Shown here: piece after piece, positions 11,187-22,152 of the stretch
Layout: every line of letters begins with the position of its first letter
Numbering within the stretch: position 1 is the first letter of the stretch
DNA from: Mortierella sp. BCC40632
Lineage: Eukaryota > Mortierellomycota > Mortierellomycetes > Mortierellales > Mortierellaceae
DNA length: 64,000 nt
Assembly (NCBI GenBank): GCA_011634665.1
Contig: WAEK01000001.1
Coordinates: 1,689,501 to 1,753,500, forward strand
Reading direction: 5' to 3'
The notes under the pieces: model-generated
What the model was told of the DNA's origin: nothing
The model's database searches: none
Seen by the model: the letters and a program-made list of their open reading frames with translations, nothing else
Translations under genes and position numbers: made by a program

Positions 11187-12615
11187 CCTCTTCTTCTGGC
11201 TCATCTTGCAGAAAAGGCGCAACTCTTTGTTCGAGCGGCGCGCGACAAAAAAGTGATCAAAAAGGAAAAAGTGCTTGGGCATGAGGAAGGGGGAGGTTAG
11301 GGGGGAGGAAGAGGAAGAGGGTGGTTAGGGCTGTTACCAAGAAAAAGCATAATATTCTGCAGGATTCGACCATGACAGGGGAGAGCGGGGAGTGGTAATG
11401 GTCTGTGGTGCAATGGGTCGACGGGCAACCACGATTGGGGATGGTGTGTTGCCTAGACCCAGTAGGTGTGGGTGGCCTGATCTTTTTTTTTTTTTTTTTT
11501 TTTCACTGCTCATCGTTGTCAATGGCCGTTGTCTCGCCTACAGGGTCTCGGCTGTGACTGCGTCTTTTGGAGGAAGGGCTACGTTCTTCGCCCTCCAGAC
11601 TGACGCGTGCAGCGCAGGGACAGGGGGACCAATACCGGAGAAAAAAAAAAAAAGACTTGTACTCCCATCTCCTCTTATCTCCATTGCTACACCACATGGA
11701 CACTTCATCCCTAACTTGTCTGTTCTCTCTCTGTCCTATTAGTATGCTTGGGGAAGCTCCTTCCACTTCTGCCGCTTCCATCATCGCGAGCCCTTCCAGC
11801 AGGCCATTGCCCGTCATGAGCACTTCCTCGCTGCCAACATGGGCATCCAGTCCCATCACAAGGTCCTCGACATTGGTTGTGGCGTTGGCGGTCCCGCCCG
11901 AGAGATCGGTCACTTTACTGGCGCTCACATCACTGGCCTCAACAACAACGACTACCAGATCTCCCGTGCTCAGCGCTACGCTATCGCTGCAGGACTCGAG
12001 GACAAGTCCAACTTTGTCAAGGGTGACTTTATGAACATGCCCATCGACGATGCTTCCTACGATGCCTGCTACGCCATCGAGGCCACTGTCCACGCTTCGA
12101 CCCTCGAAGGTGTCTACGGCGAGGCTTACCGGATCTTGAAGCCCGGTGGAGTCTTTGGTTGCTACGAGTGGGTCATGACCGACAAGTATGATCCTACGAA
12201 CCCAGAGCATCTCCGAATCGTCCGTGGACTCGAGGTTGGCAACGGTATTGCCCAGATGATGACTGTCAAGGACTGTCTCAAGGCCCTTGAGACGGTCGGT
12301 TTCACGATTGAGAAGGCCCAGGATATGGGTTCGACAGAAGACAATATCAAATGGTACTATCCTATCCAGGGCGATATCCGCAAGGCCAACAGCATCTGGG
12401 ATTACCTTACCTTTGTTCGCACCACGACTCCTGGACGTGCTGCCACGACGTACATGGTCAGGGCCCTTGAGAAACTTGGACTTGTTGCTCCTGGTTCGGC
12501 TACTGTTTCGACGATTCTCCAGACTGCTGCTGATTCAGTGGTCGAGGGCGCTGTCCTTGGTATCTTTACTCCCATGTACTTTTTTGTCGCCCGCAAGCCT
12601 CTTGACAGCCAATAA
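10122..12615 (+). CDS. ERG6: Sterol 24-C-methyltransferase
   Basis: Transfers a methyl group from S-adenosylmethionine to C24 of the sterol side chain, on the ER or lipid droplets, in ergosterol synthesis. Two exons: 10122-10415 and 11743-12615, joined in phase 0, 388 residues (yeast has 383). The ATG is in ACCATGG context. The sterol-binding aromatic motif straddles the junction: FYE ends exon 1 and YAWGSSFHF opens exon 2. The SAM-binding motif VLDIGCGVGGPARE begins near residue 139, followed by GLNNNDYQI and KGDFMNMP, and YEAIEATVHA is replaced here by CYAIEATVHA. The sterol-methyltransferase C-terminal domain follows and ends near KPLDSQ. The 1327-bp intron is unusually long for this window. 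The next gene, EBP, is convergent and acts on the same pathway. Confidence 0.97.
10416..11742 (+). other. Long intron of ERG6
   Basis: Intron of 1327 bp with GTAAGA donor and CCTATTAG acceptor. It contains an imperfect AAAGAC repeat near 10425-10458, T-runs at about 11158-11186 and 11482-11503, and GGAAGAGG-type purine stretches near 11300. No nested gene was recognised on either strand. Most other introns in the window are 60-700 bp. Confidence 0.85.
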
Positions 12616-12670
12616 TCCTAACACCTTTTTGATTTCTTTACTGGATCTGGAGAACTTTCTTTTATTTTTT

Positions 12671-12774
12671 CTTTTCTTTTCTTTTCTTTTCTTTTCTTTT
12701 CTTTTCTTTTCTTTTCTTTTCTTTTCTTTTCTTTTCTTTTCTTTTCTTTTCTTTTCTTTTCTTTTCTTTTCTTT
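12671..12774. repeat. CTTTT pentanucleotide repeat in ERG6 3' UTR
   Basis: About 20 tandem copies of CTTTT begin roughly 55 bp after the ERG6 stop codon. A shorter tract of the same unit is found at the 5' side of the neighbouring EBP gene. Confidence 0.9.
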
Positions 12775-12958
12775 CCAATTTCTTTCAACTCCAATTGTCG
12801 CTTACTCGCCTTGACACCCGTCCGACTTTATGGCGGGCCATGCATGCCTCTAATATTTTTTGAGAAGCTTCAACCTTTTTGACAAGTCTCCAAGATACCA
12901 GCCTTCCTCATTCTCCCCCCCCCACCATTGTATAGTCCACCTCAAGTCTAATGTAATC

Positions 12959-12964
12959 AATAAA
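12959..12964 (+). terminator. Probable polyadenylation signal of ERG6
   Basis: AATAAA lies 344 bp after the ERG6 stop codon, in an A/T-rich context, and only about 60 bp before the stop codon of the convergent EBP gene. If used, the two 3' UTRs nearly meet or overlap. Confidence 0.5.
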
Positions 12965-13025
12965 CAACATTTTTATCGGAAAAACAACAAAGACAGGAAC
13001 TCCTCGGGTGTTATATAACTATTGT

Positions 13026-13455
13026 TTAGCGACGTTTCTTGGACATTTTCTCTTCTTGGCTGCTCTTTTGTTGGACCACAGACAGGGCATGAACAATGGT
13101 CTGGACGGACTGTATGATCAACGCGAGTGGGACGACCATCCAAATGACGTTAAAGAATACAAAGTAGAACCAAAAGTAATATGGATGAGGGTCACCGTAT
13201 TCGGTGCCATCGACCAGTCCCGTCAGGTAATAAATCGAGAGGGAATAGACATGACCCATTGAGACAACGAGTTGGGCGACATGTCTTGTGGGTCGGTTCG
13301 TATAAAGGGCCCATGCAGCGTAGAACAGGGTTGGGCCCCAGATGAACTAAGGTGTGAGAAAGAGGGAGGCGGCATTCAAAATCAAACAAACAAATATAAA
13401 ATATAGGGCAAGAGGGTTGGAATGTAAACGAGTTGCTTCCAAGAATGGAGAAGAT

Positions 13456-13507
<52 letters not shown>

Positions 13508-13882
13508 ACTTACGGCTGTAATCGATTCAAGGATGAGGACAAGAGCATCACTCGACAAATATCGCGAATCACTCAACGAATACTCCTTCCAGATCTGAGC
13601 CAATGGATGAAGATCCCCCGCCAAAGTGGAATGATGTTGCAAATAATACCCTTCGAGTACCAAATGAATGGTTCCACTCAGGAGGAACCAGAAAAAGGTT
13701 GCTTGGCTTGCCCATCCCTTCAGGGTCGAGTCTCGTCGAGTCTGGATCAAGATCCAGGCAACAAGGGCCACGGCTAAAAATCCACCACCAGCCACGGCCA
13801 TGATTTCGAGGAGAGAATATGTATTGGGGACATAGTGGTCAAGCACAAGTTCCCGAGGGTAGTATGGGTGTGAAGATGGCAT
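13026..13882 (-). CDS. EBP-type sterol Delta8-Delta7 isomerase (emopamil-binding protein)
   Basis: ER membrane isomerase that moves the sterol B-ring double bond from C8 to C7. Exon 1 spans 13882-13514 and exon 2 13346-13026, phase 0, 229 residues (human EBP is 230). Four or five hydrophobic segments are evident. Matching catalytic-site elements: IHLVLEGYY (His73, Glu77), IWKEYSLSDSRY, LILESITA (Glu119), then WGPTLF, QLVVSMGHVY, YYFWFYFVFFNVIW and a basic C-terminus MSKKRR. The intron carries a long GA tract. Many fungi use the unrelated ERG2 protein for this step, so the EBP form is a lineage clue. It lies tail to tail with ERG6. Confidence 0.95.
13459..13507. repeat. GA microsatellite in the EBP intron
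   Basis: A perfect GA repeat of about 49 bp (CT on the coding strand), ending immediately before the ACTTAC that is the complement of the GTAAGT donor. Confidence 0.9.
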
Positions 13883-14134
13883 CTTTTCTTTTCTTTTCTT
13901 TTCTTTTCTTTTCTTTTCTTTTTTTCTTCTTGCAAGACCAAGAGGAATGTGGATCGAGTTGGAAGCAATGAGCAAAAAAAAGAGATGATGACTCCATCCA
14001 AGGAACGCATCTCGAAACACGTGCAGCTTTTTTTTTGTACCACCTTTTTTTTTTCTTCTTTTTCTGTCTATCATCGTCTTCATTCCGATCGCACAGTTTG
14101 AAACTGTATCTTGAGTTCTCCTTTGGAAGAGATA

Positions 14135-14172
<38 letters not shown>

Positions 14173-14201
14173 TGTTATTATTATTATTATCATTATTATT
14201 A
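13883..14201. other. EBP promoter / UXS 3' region
   Basis: This 319-bp space separates the EBP start from the UXS stop, both genes on the minus strand. It begins with a CTTTT pentamer tract (about 13884-13921), just before the EBP ATG on the plus strand numbering. It also contains a run of about 33 T at 14138-14170 and a TTA/TTG trinucleotide stretch next to the UXS stop. Confidence 0.6.
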
Positions 14202-16051
14202 TTACCAGTTTTGTTCCGTCTTGGTATTCTTAAAGTATTGAACCGTCTCTCGAATCCCTTGACCAACCGAGAACTTGGGTGCCCATCCAAGATACCTTTG
14301 TGCTCGTCCAATGTCTGGTCTCCGCCGTTGTGGATCATCCTCAGTCGGTGGAAGACTCATAATCCCTACATCCGCATTGATCTCATCTCGAATCATCTCT
14401 GCAAATTCTCGGATCGTATACTCTTCTGGATTCCCCAGGTTCACAGGCTCCTTGTAATTCTTATTCATCAACAAAATCAATCCATCCACTAAATCATGAA
14501 TATACTGGAACGATCGCGTCTGCTCTCCATCACCATAGATCGTCAATTCATCTCCTCGAAGTGCTTGCATAATAAAGTTGCTCACCACTCGTCCATCATT
14601 CTCGTTCATCCTCGGTCCAAATGTATTAAAGATCCTTGCCACACGCACATCCACATCGTCCTGTTGCATATACGAATAGGTCAACGTCTCGGCAACGCGC
14701 TTGCCTTCGTCATAACAAGCACGCGGTCCAATGGGGTTCACGTGGCCCCAATAAGTCTCTTTTTGTGGATGTTCCTCCGGATCACCATACACCTCTATAA
14801 AAAAGAAAAGAACAGAAAAGAACAGAAAAGAAAAGAAAAAGAAAAGGGATCAATTATTTGTCAAAAACAATAGTGAGAGATTAGAGGAGAGGTACATCAA
14901 GGTCAGTATTCAGTACTATCTTTTTCTTTTTAAAAAAAGAGTCCTTCTTGGTTATATGCTGCGGTCTCTCCCTCTCCCTCCCTCTCTCTCTCTCTCTCTC
15001 TATCAAAGAAAAATAACTTTGAGGGTCCATACTTACCAGAGGTAGAAGTGAGCAAGAATCGGGCCTTTGTTCGCTTCGCAAGTCCCAACATGTTGATGGT
15101 ACCCATGACGGAGGTCTTGACAGTCTTGATGGGATTGTACTGATAATGAGGTGGTGAAGCTGGACAAGCCAAATGATAAATCTGATCCACTTCAATCATA
15201 AACGGATCCACAACATCATGTCGAACCAGTTCAAAATGAGGATGCCCCAACCAATGTTGAACATTTTTCTTGTTGCCCGTGAAAAAGTTGTCGAGCACAA
15301 TCACTTCGTGTCCCATCAACATCAGTCGGTCCACAAGATGGGATCCCACAAATCCAGCGCCTCCCGTGACCAGGATCCGTTTACGTTCATGGTTCGGCAA
15401 AAACTTGACCGCTGGGAAGGATGGGTTGTGTGAAAACGAAACGGTCTTGTCCTCGAAATTGATGTGACGATAACTGGTCTGGTCGTCTGGAAAATAGAGT
15501 TGTTGGAGAACACTCAGTGGGATGTCGGAACGAACGGCTTTGTCCCCTACAACCTCGACTAGATTCGTATTATCCATCGTCCGCTGTTGTCTCGTGGCCG
15601 AAGGTGAAGGGGAGGGCGAAGGCGAAGGAGCAAGGGCCAAGGCGGGCGAAGAGACAGATGGAGTAGTAGAAGATAAAAGGAGCGACGATCCCTGTTCTCC
15701 AGCGTCAGAGACTTCGGCGGCGGCGGCAGCTGCTGCTGCCATGGAAGGACTCCTCCTGGATGTCCTGGTAGGCCATGCTCCGTTTCGTAGCTGGTCTGCA
15801 TGGGGTCCTCTCTTGTGAATCGTCTTGGGTGCTGGTTCGGGATCCTGTTCTGGTTCCGTCTCGGAGCTGTGTCGACGAGCAGAGAGCGAAGGGGCGTCGT
15901 CGCTTCCTGTGGCACTACGAGGGGTTCCTTCTCCAGAGGAGGATGCAGAGTCCTGCCAGGCCATTCGGTCTTGATCGAGCACAATGACAGGGGTGACCGT
16001 GGGATGCTCGAGATGGTCTTGGTTGAGATGAGATGTATGCAGGGCTTCCAT
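14202..16051 (-). CDS. UDP-glucuronic acid decarboxylase (UDP-xylose synthase)
   Basis: Converts UDP-glucuronate to UDP-xylose with bound NAD. Exon 1 runs 16051-15037 and exon 2 14794-14202, joined in phase 1, 535 residues. The Rossmann motif [11 protein letters not shown] is at about residues 228-238, followed by [32 protein letters not shown], and in exon 2 [11 protein letters not shown] and CYDEGKR with catalytic Tyr366 and Lys370, then [10 protein letters not shown] and [16 protein letters not shown]. These identify the UXS subfamily clearly. The first 220 residues are unusual: Ser/Pro/Ala-rich, with poly-Ala and an SPSPSPSP run, and no membrane anchor like that of animal UXS1, so a cytosolic enzyme is likely. 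The start is ATG after CACCCC context. Confidence 0.95.
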
Positions 16052-16795
16052 GGGGTGCGAGTGTTTTAGTGTGGGGGAGATAGATAAGGTAAGGGGGGGA
16101 GGTTCCCCTTGACGAGATGAGAGAGATGAAAAAGAGGAGAATTTTAATGAGTGTAATGAAGAACGATGCGAGACGGGGAAGGAGCGAGAGCGGAGAAGGA
16201 AAGAAGTGTGTATAGGGAAAAGAAAGAAAAAAAAAATGGGAGTGTGTGCGGCAGGAAAGAGACTAAAGGAAGGAGGAAGAGGAGCAGGAGGAGGAGGAAG
16301 AAGAAGAAAAAGAAGAAAAAGAAAGACAAAGGGCAGCAGTGGCGGATACAACGAAAGTGAGCAAAGGAGAGAGCAGAAGAGGAGAGGAAGCGAAGGGGAG
16401 GCAACTAGCCTGACCTGGGGGGTGGGGAGGGGAGGGAGAGAGTGGGTGGTGATTAAATAGGTGTATAAAAAGAAAAAACTGGTGGCAAGCCCCGGATGCA
16501 AAACCTATCACTCCCAGAGTATGAAACAAGAGCAACAATAACAAGAAAGAGAGCTTATTCGCACCAGACCGGAAGATGAACGAATGAATGAATGAATGAA
16601 TCAAAAAGAGTAAACGAATGTCAATGTGGACAAGAGATGGTTAAACACGAAAGGGAGAGAAAGAGAGAGAAAGGTATTATCGGACTATGACAAAGGATAG
16701 TAAAGAAGAAAGACGACAGTGCGGATCGAGGCGCAACAGATGGTCTGCGTCCTTTTTATATCCGCTAGTAGGAGAAGCCTTGTGCGCCTGGGCCT

Positions 16796-16844
<49 letters not shown>

Positions 16845-16911
16845 CCTACTGGATCTCGCTCTGCACGGCGGCCTTGAACTGCGTGTTCCGTCTCCAGATG
16901 CGCCCGACATC

Positions 16912-16948
<37 letters not shown>

Positions 16949-17549
16949 CCACTCCCTGTCCCCTTGCAGCTGCAGCCTGCAGGGCACACGCCCACAATGA
17001 CGACTCCACAGCGGTCTTGCAGGTCAAAGGTTCCATTTTGTTCAGTGCTGTCGTTCGGCCTGATCCAGAGGAGGAGGTCCATCACGAACAGCCGACGAGG
17101 GCTCGGCAAGCAAAAGTTGGTAGGCAACATTCAAAAAGGACCCGACTCGCGACCTTAATCATGACTAAAAACGCCCTGCAGCCAGCCCGCAGCCAGCCCA
17201 AGCAAGATTCATCATCACAAGCACAAGCGGGGCTGTTTTTTATTTCTTATTATATTTTACTCTATTCTGTTGTTGTCTTTCCAACGCCGGCGTCTGAAGG
17301 AGAGGATGGACGCCCGAATGGATCCCAGCATGGCCTACTATATTTAAACCTGCTCAGCGCTGTGTACGACATGACCGAGGCAATATGCCATGAGGGAGGG
17401 ATAAAGCGACCCACTATCACCCTCATGGGCTCGGACTTTTGGACCGCACTATTTGCCAGAAACTCCTCCACTTGTCCTATCTCCTTTGTGTACACAGAAG
17501 TACAAAACACAAGCGCGTAGCGCACGCGCAAAGTCTCTCTCCAATCTCT

Positions 17550-17591
<42 letters not shown>

Positions 17592-19145
17592 TTTTCTCTC
17601 TCTCTCTTTTTACTGAACGCTCACAGACCTTGCTGACTGGGCGCTGTGCAAAAAGTCAACATCCCGCTGTTTAGTCGTAATTATGAATAAAAAAAAAAAA
17701 AAAGCAAGTAATATCATATCATTTGAGGGTTAAGTGCTCTCAACCAGAGATTCATTAAGGCATTGTGGCGCAAACGTCGAGGGTGCTCGGGCTCGGTACC
17801 ACCATGGTAGTGGAAGGTCAAGAGGAATGCACCACCTTTACCCTTTGTCCGAGAACTCTTTTTTTTTTTTTTGCGATATTGGAGCACAAAGAGAGCAGGG
17901 CGTGTGCTTGGCCTTAACATAATACGCCGTCTACAGTAGAAAGCGATGACCAGGACACAGCATCTCTCGGAGTCAATTTACCCTTTGAGCATTTAAGCTG
18001 GGCGAAAGGGAAAGAGAGGGGGGGGGGGCGTTGTGTGTGTGTGAAAGTGAATTAGGAAAGTCGCCTGATACAGAAAACAGCCCAATATGGTCGGAAATGG
18101 TGAATTATCTAAGGATGTGCTCAACACCAGCCGGCTCCTTTCTTCACCATACACTCTTCGCCCACTTCCCCTTTACCACCTTTGGTACCTGCCTTTTTTT
18201 TTTTTTTTTTTTTTCTTCCTCGGGTAATTGCTTTCACACCGCCCAACAATAGGATTCGCAGACGCAGCACTAATGCTGATGAAAAAAGAAGGAAGCGTAA
18301 AAAAAAAAAAAAAAAAAAAAAAGGTGCATGGGCTGTGAATAAGCATTAAGGTTGGGCTGGAGTAATTGCCAGACTTGGAAAATGACGATAATGATGATGA
18401 TAATAGATTCATATCCATACTAGAACAAACATGAACTCTCGCCTGCGAAGTACTCAAAACAAGGGATATTGTCGACCGCTGTTATGTACTCTTTTCTTCT
18501 TCTCCTTTCATTCTCTGTTGGCTTTGGTTCATCGATGCGTCCACCTTTACTCCCTTTTCTTTCAGAAACTTGATAGAGCTACTATCCCGACGTTCGTTCG
18601 CTGATTTCATTGTAGAGCTCCTGGTGATTCAAATGGTGGCATGAGGCTTTTGGCACAAAATACATCTGCTTGGCTTTTCTCTTCCCTACTACCCAGTCCT
18701 TTCTTCCCTGTTTGCTTGTTCCCCTCTCACTAATCACTCTCTCAACCAGTGGGCTGACCCATTGACCTCCTCTGCTTTGAACCATCCCCTGGCGGGATCA
18801 TGTGGGTGTGAGCCACAACACGACGCTTCTTGACACAGTTCTTGCCATTTGGCCTTTTGAATCTGCATAAAACTGGGGGGTCAACATGCAGGTCCTTTTG
18901 AGGGTCAGGTAAAATGCCTCTTGTAAGCTTTTTTTTTTTTTTTTTTTTTTTTTTTCCAAGAGGCCTATCCCGACATCGTGATTGTCTGATTGTGGGAATA
19001 TATTAGATAGAGGCACCTTCGTGGAAGAATAAATGTTTAGTACACCCTCCTTGCATTGGGCTGATCCTGGTGGAATCAAGCTTCTCAAAATCCAAACTGT
19101 TGGTCCTGGGAAACTAGTAAACACCCAACGTTTCAATAAACACAA

Positions 19146-19178
<33 letters not shown>

Positions 19179-19465
19179 CAGTTGACAGCCAACTCTGCGA
19201 CACTTTGCTTTCCATTGCCTCATGAAAAGTTCTTCCAACTTGTCACCTGTCAAAAACCCCCTTGGTTCTGATACAAGTGGCGTACAGCGGAATGTGGTAC
19301 AATTCAGATCAAATTTTTTCAAGTTCATTGACAAACATACCCTTCAATAGTAAAGATTAGCTCACTTTGTGGTACCAAACAGGCGACCTTAATACTGGGC
19401 TTCCACGTTTTTTTCTTCTTCTTCTTTCTTATTATTTATTATTAGCATCATCACCAAGCAACGGC
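16052..19465. other. Long region without a supported gene
   Basis: About 3.4 kb between the start of UXS and the stop of the TMX2-like gene. The left part is GA-rich (CT on the UXS coding strand) and should be its promoter and leader. CT tracts lie at 16799-16841, 16917-16943 and 17549-17586, poly-A/T runs at 17688-17703, 18197-18214 and 18300-18322, a run of T at about 18930-18955, and a CA repeat near 19146-19175. The longest frames (277 codons from 16687 on +, 178 codons from 19334 on -) read through simple repeats and show no recognisable domain. Confidence 0.5.
16799..16943. repeat. Two CT microsatellites
   Basis: Two separate CT tracts (about 43 bp and 27 bp) with about 75 bp of ordinary sequence between them. 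Their translation gives poly-Ser/Leu on + and poly-Arg/Glu on -, which explains the long frames seen here. Confidence 0.85.
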
Positions 19466-20854
19466 TCACTTCCGCTTTCCAAAAGATTCCTTGCCTGTTC
19501 TAAGCTTCTCCAACTCAAATTCAGTGACAACCGACTGTTCGGATCGATCCCAACCAACCTTGCCAATCATGTTGCTTCCCTTTGTGGTACCAATCTTGGG
19601 GGGTAGCCTCTTGATCGGCTCTCCATCCTTGAAGAGAATCAATGTCGGAAGGTCGATCGTAGTTGCGCCCAAGTTGATATTGAATCGCTCCGCAATCGCA
19701 TCTCCATCCAGCATCATGTCCATTTCAACTTTTCCAAAATGAATCATGGGATCCTCGTACCTATCAGAAGTAAAAAATGTTAATATTAATAATCATAAAG
19801 AAAAAGCCAATGTGAGCATCTAGGTATGTTGCCGGTTCTTGCTCAACTTGGGGGACCTCGGTGACCTCTGTTCCACCATGTACACTCGAAACAATACAAC
19901 AATATCTTACTTGATAGAGCAGCGTGCAAGTACAGCCTCAAAATATCGACAGGGTGCACTCCACGTTGCATTAAAGGCGATCACCCAGTAATGACTACGA
20001 TCCAGACCCTTTAGCTCTTCCTGACTCAACTCCTTTGACTCGGACTGTTCCTTGATTTCTTCCTCTGCACCAGAATCATCGATGGGATCCCCATTATCAT
20101 CCAGCTCGACAATCTTTGCTGTTTGAACATATGCCTTCTTTTTCTGACTGCGTTGAGATCCTTTTGAATCGCCCTTGGAGGAGGAGGAAGATGGCTGATC
20201 GACACGACTTGTCAGGTACTCGAGCTGTGACGCGCTTAGAAGTTTGATCTTGGAGGGTCCTCGGTATGGAGGATGAGGAAGTGCGACAAAAACAACTAGA
20301 CAATTTTGTCAATTCCCAAAAGAAAAGAAAGAGAGAACAAGGATCGCATTAGAAATCAGGTACTCCTCATAAATAACATTGAGCGAGGAGAAGAAAAAAA
20401 AAAAGCATCCTCCTTACGAATACTTACCAAGCCATACTAGGAGATAGAGGACGATCCGCCATCTTCCACTCCATGTCATGCCCCAGAATGTGGCGGGAGT
20501 GTTTGCAATAGACCAGAATGCATAGACGCAGTAGACTTTGAGATAGAGGCAGAACACACCGAGGAGTTCCTCTGCAGACTGGGATCCGTTGATTTTGATC
20601 AGAATGATGGCGGCGGCGGGCAAGATATAACCCGAGTAGTGCACAATCTTGAAGTTCTCCAAGAACTCGGGGTGTGAGATCAGGTGGAATGCTGGGTAGA
20701 CCAGTGCAAGGAGCAAGTTGGCAACATAATGAGGATGCGCGAGTCGTATTGCCAGAGAGATGATGTAAGGTGTTGAAGCTGAAAGAGAAGGCTCAGCAGG
20801 TGATGACGGTTTTGAGGCGGATGGGTGATCCTTCTTCTCAGAGTTATGCCGCAT
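19466..20854 (-). CDS. TMX2-like transmembrane thioredoxin-related protein
   Basis: ER membrane protein of the TMX2 family. Three exons: 20854-20428, 20295-19911, 19760-19466, with phases 1 and 2 consistent, 368 residues. The N-terminal half has several membrane segments (around LLLALVYPAFHLI, YILPAAAIILI, VYCVYAFWSIA and IVLYLLVWLG). After ALPHPPYRGP comes a Ser/Lys-rich linker, then the thioredoxin-like fold with FNATWSAPCRYFEAVLARCS, GKVEMDM and the cis-Pro stretch LPTLILFKDGE. The active-site position reads SAPC, a single cysteine, as in animal TMX2 (SNDC), so it is probably not a standard dithiol oxidoreductase. The C-terminus is basic (GKRK). Function in ER-mitochondria contact or calcium control is known only from animals. 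Confidence 0.9.
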
Positions 20855-21790
20855 GGTGCTGTGAAGATGGCGATGAAGTCGGAAGAAGGAGCTGCTGCTG
20901 CTGCTTGTCCTGAATCGTGAGAATCATCTATCAGAACCCTGAGCAGATGGGATAGAAATAGAATTGCGTGCGTATGCCCAGAGAGAGCAGAGGCATCCGT
21001 GACTTGGTTTTGAAGGAGGGGAGGGGAGGGTCTTACCTTCTCCTTCTCCGCATAAAGAATCATCCTTGCCACCAGAAGGACAGCCAGTGGGAGTAAAAGA
21101 GGAGATCATCTCCTCTCCTCTTTCCTAGAAACACGGGGCTGTGCAAGTATCGCCTCGTTCCTTGTAACCCCATTTTTGGACAGCTCTTTTTTGCACCGAC
21201 TTTTTTTTTTTCCTTCTTCTTCCACTGTTTTGTGGACATGGGCTGTGCTGACGTTTCTTCTGTCCGTTTCCGCAACAAGACTTCGTGCCCTTGTCTGTTG
21301 ATCTCTCCCCCCCCCGATACTCCATCCAACGCTGCGCCTCTACCGCGGATCTGTAGATTCCAACTCACAAGAGGCACATACACACGCCAACTACGTCGCA
21401 ATGATGCTGCCCAGTCAAGGTTACGCAGGTGCAACTGGGCAGATGACAAGAAGCGACCAAAAGGTTCTGGTTAAAAAAAGGAGACACCAAGAGAGAAAGA
21501 CCAGCCGAGGGGAAGGGGGTGAGAGGGACGGTCATGAGGATCGATGGAGAAGCAATAATAGGGGGTTGTCGCTGGTCGCAGCCTCGCAGGCCACGCTCAA
21601 GCCCAACGTGCCAGCATGGAGAGGAGCAGCGCAACACGATGAGTATGTGTGTGTGTGTGAGGGAAGGGGTAGGGATGGTCAAGCAAGTTGTCCATGGAAG
21701 CGGCGGGTGCTGTGGGTCATGCCGATCAATGTCTCCGTGGGGTAGAGTGGCTCCTCCATGCTTACCACAGACCACTGGACCATTCTTTGC

Positions 21791-21829
<39 letters not shown>

Positions 21830-22152
21830 TTCCTCACTTTCCTTACCATTGCCATCATCCCCTCTCCGCTCACTGTCCAGCATCCTCCTCTCTCTCCTCT
21901 CCTCTCTCTTTTTTGTCATTATCGCTCTTTCTTCTTTCCTCTCTTCCCAAATCTGTACTCACGGACAGTCGGGCAGTCTGACAGCGATCACTCGCCTCTT
22001 TGACCTCCTTTCCCCTTCACCTTTCCTACCTTGGTTCGCTTGTCCCAAGCCTGTACCATTGCAGGACCCTTTGACACTGGGCCCTCTGCTGGCCAACCTC
22101 TCCTTTCCCTTAGACTCATCTTTGAGGCCAGAAGTGCTTCAGTCCTAATAGA
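20855..22152. other. Divergent intergenic region, TMX2-like / arrestin gene
   Basis: About 1.3 kb shared by two divergently transcribed genes, so it should hold both promoters. A CT tract lies at about 21794-21830 and further CT-rich sequence to 21970, on the coding strand of the arrestin gene. No exon or RNA gene was recognised. Confidence 0.55.

Noticed and set aside
15522..15818. Plus-strand frame opposite UXS exon 1
   Set aside because: Shadow of the low-complexity Ser/Pro/Ala N-terminus of the decarboxylase, encoded on the other strand.
16687..17520. 277-codon frame on the plus strand
   Set aside because: It reads through two CT microsatellites as Ser/Leu runs, has no recognisable domain, and the opposite strand shows matching Arg/Glu frames from the same repeats.
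18798..19334. 178-codon frame on the minus strand
   Set aside because: It passes through a CA repeat (Cys/Val run) and an A-run (poly-Lys) and shows no domain or conserved motif.
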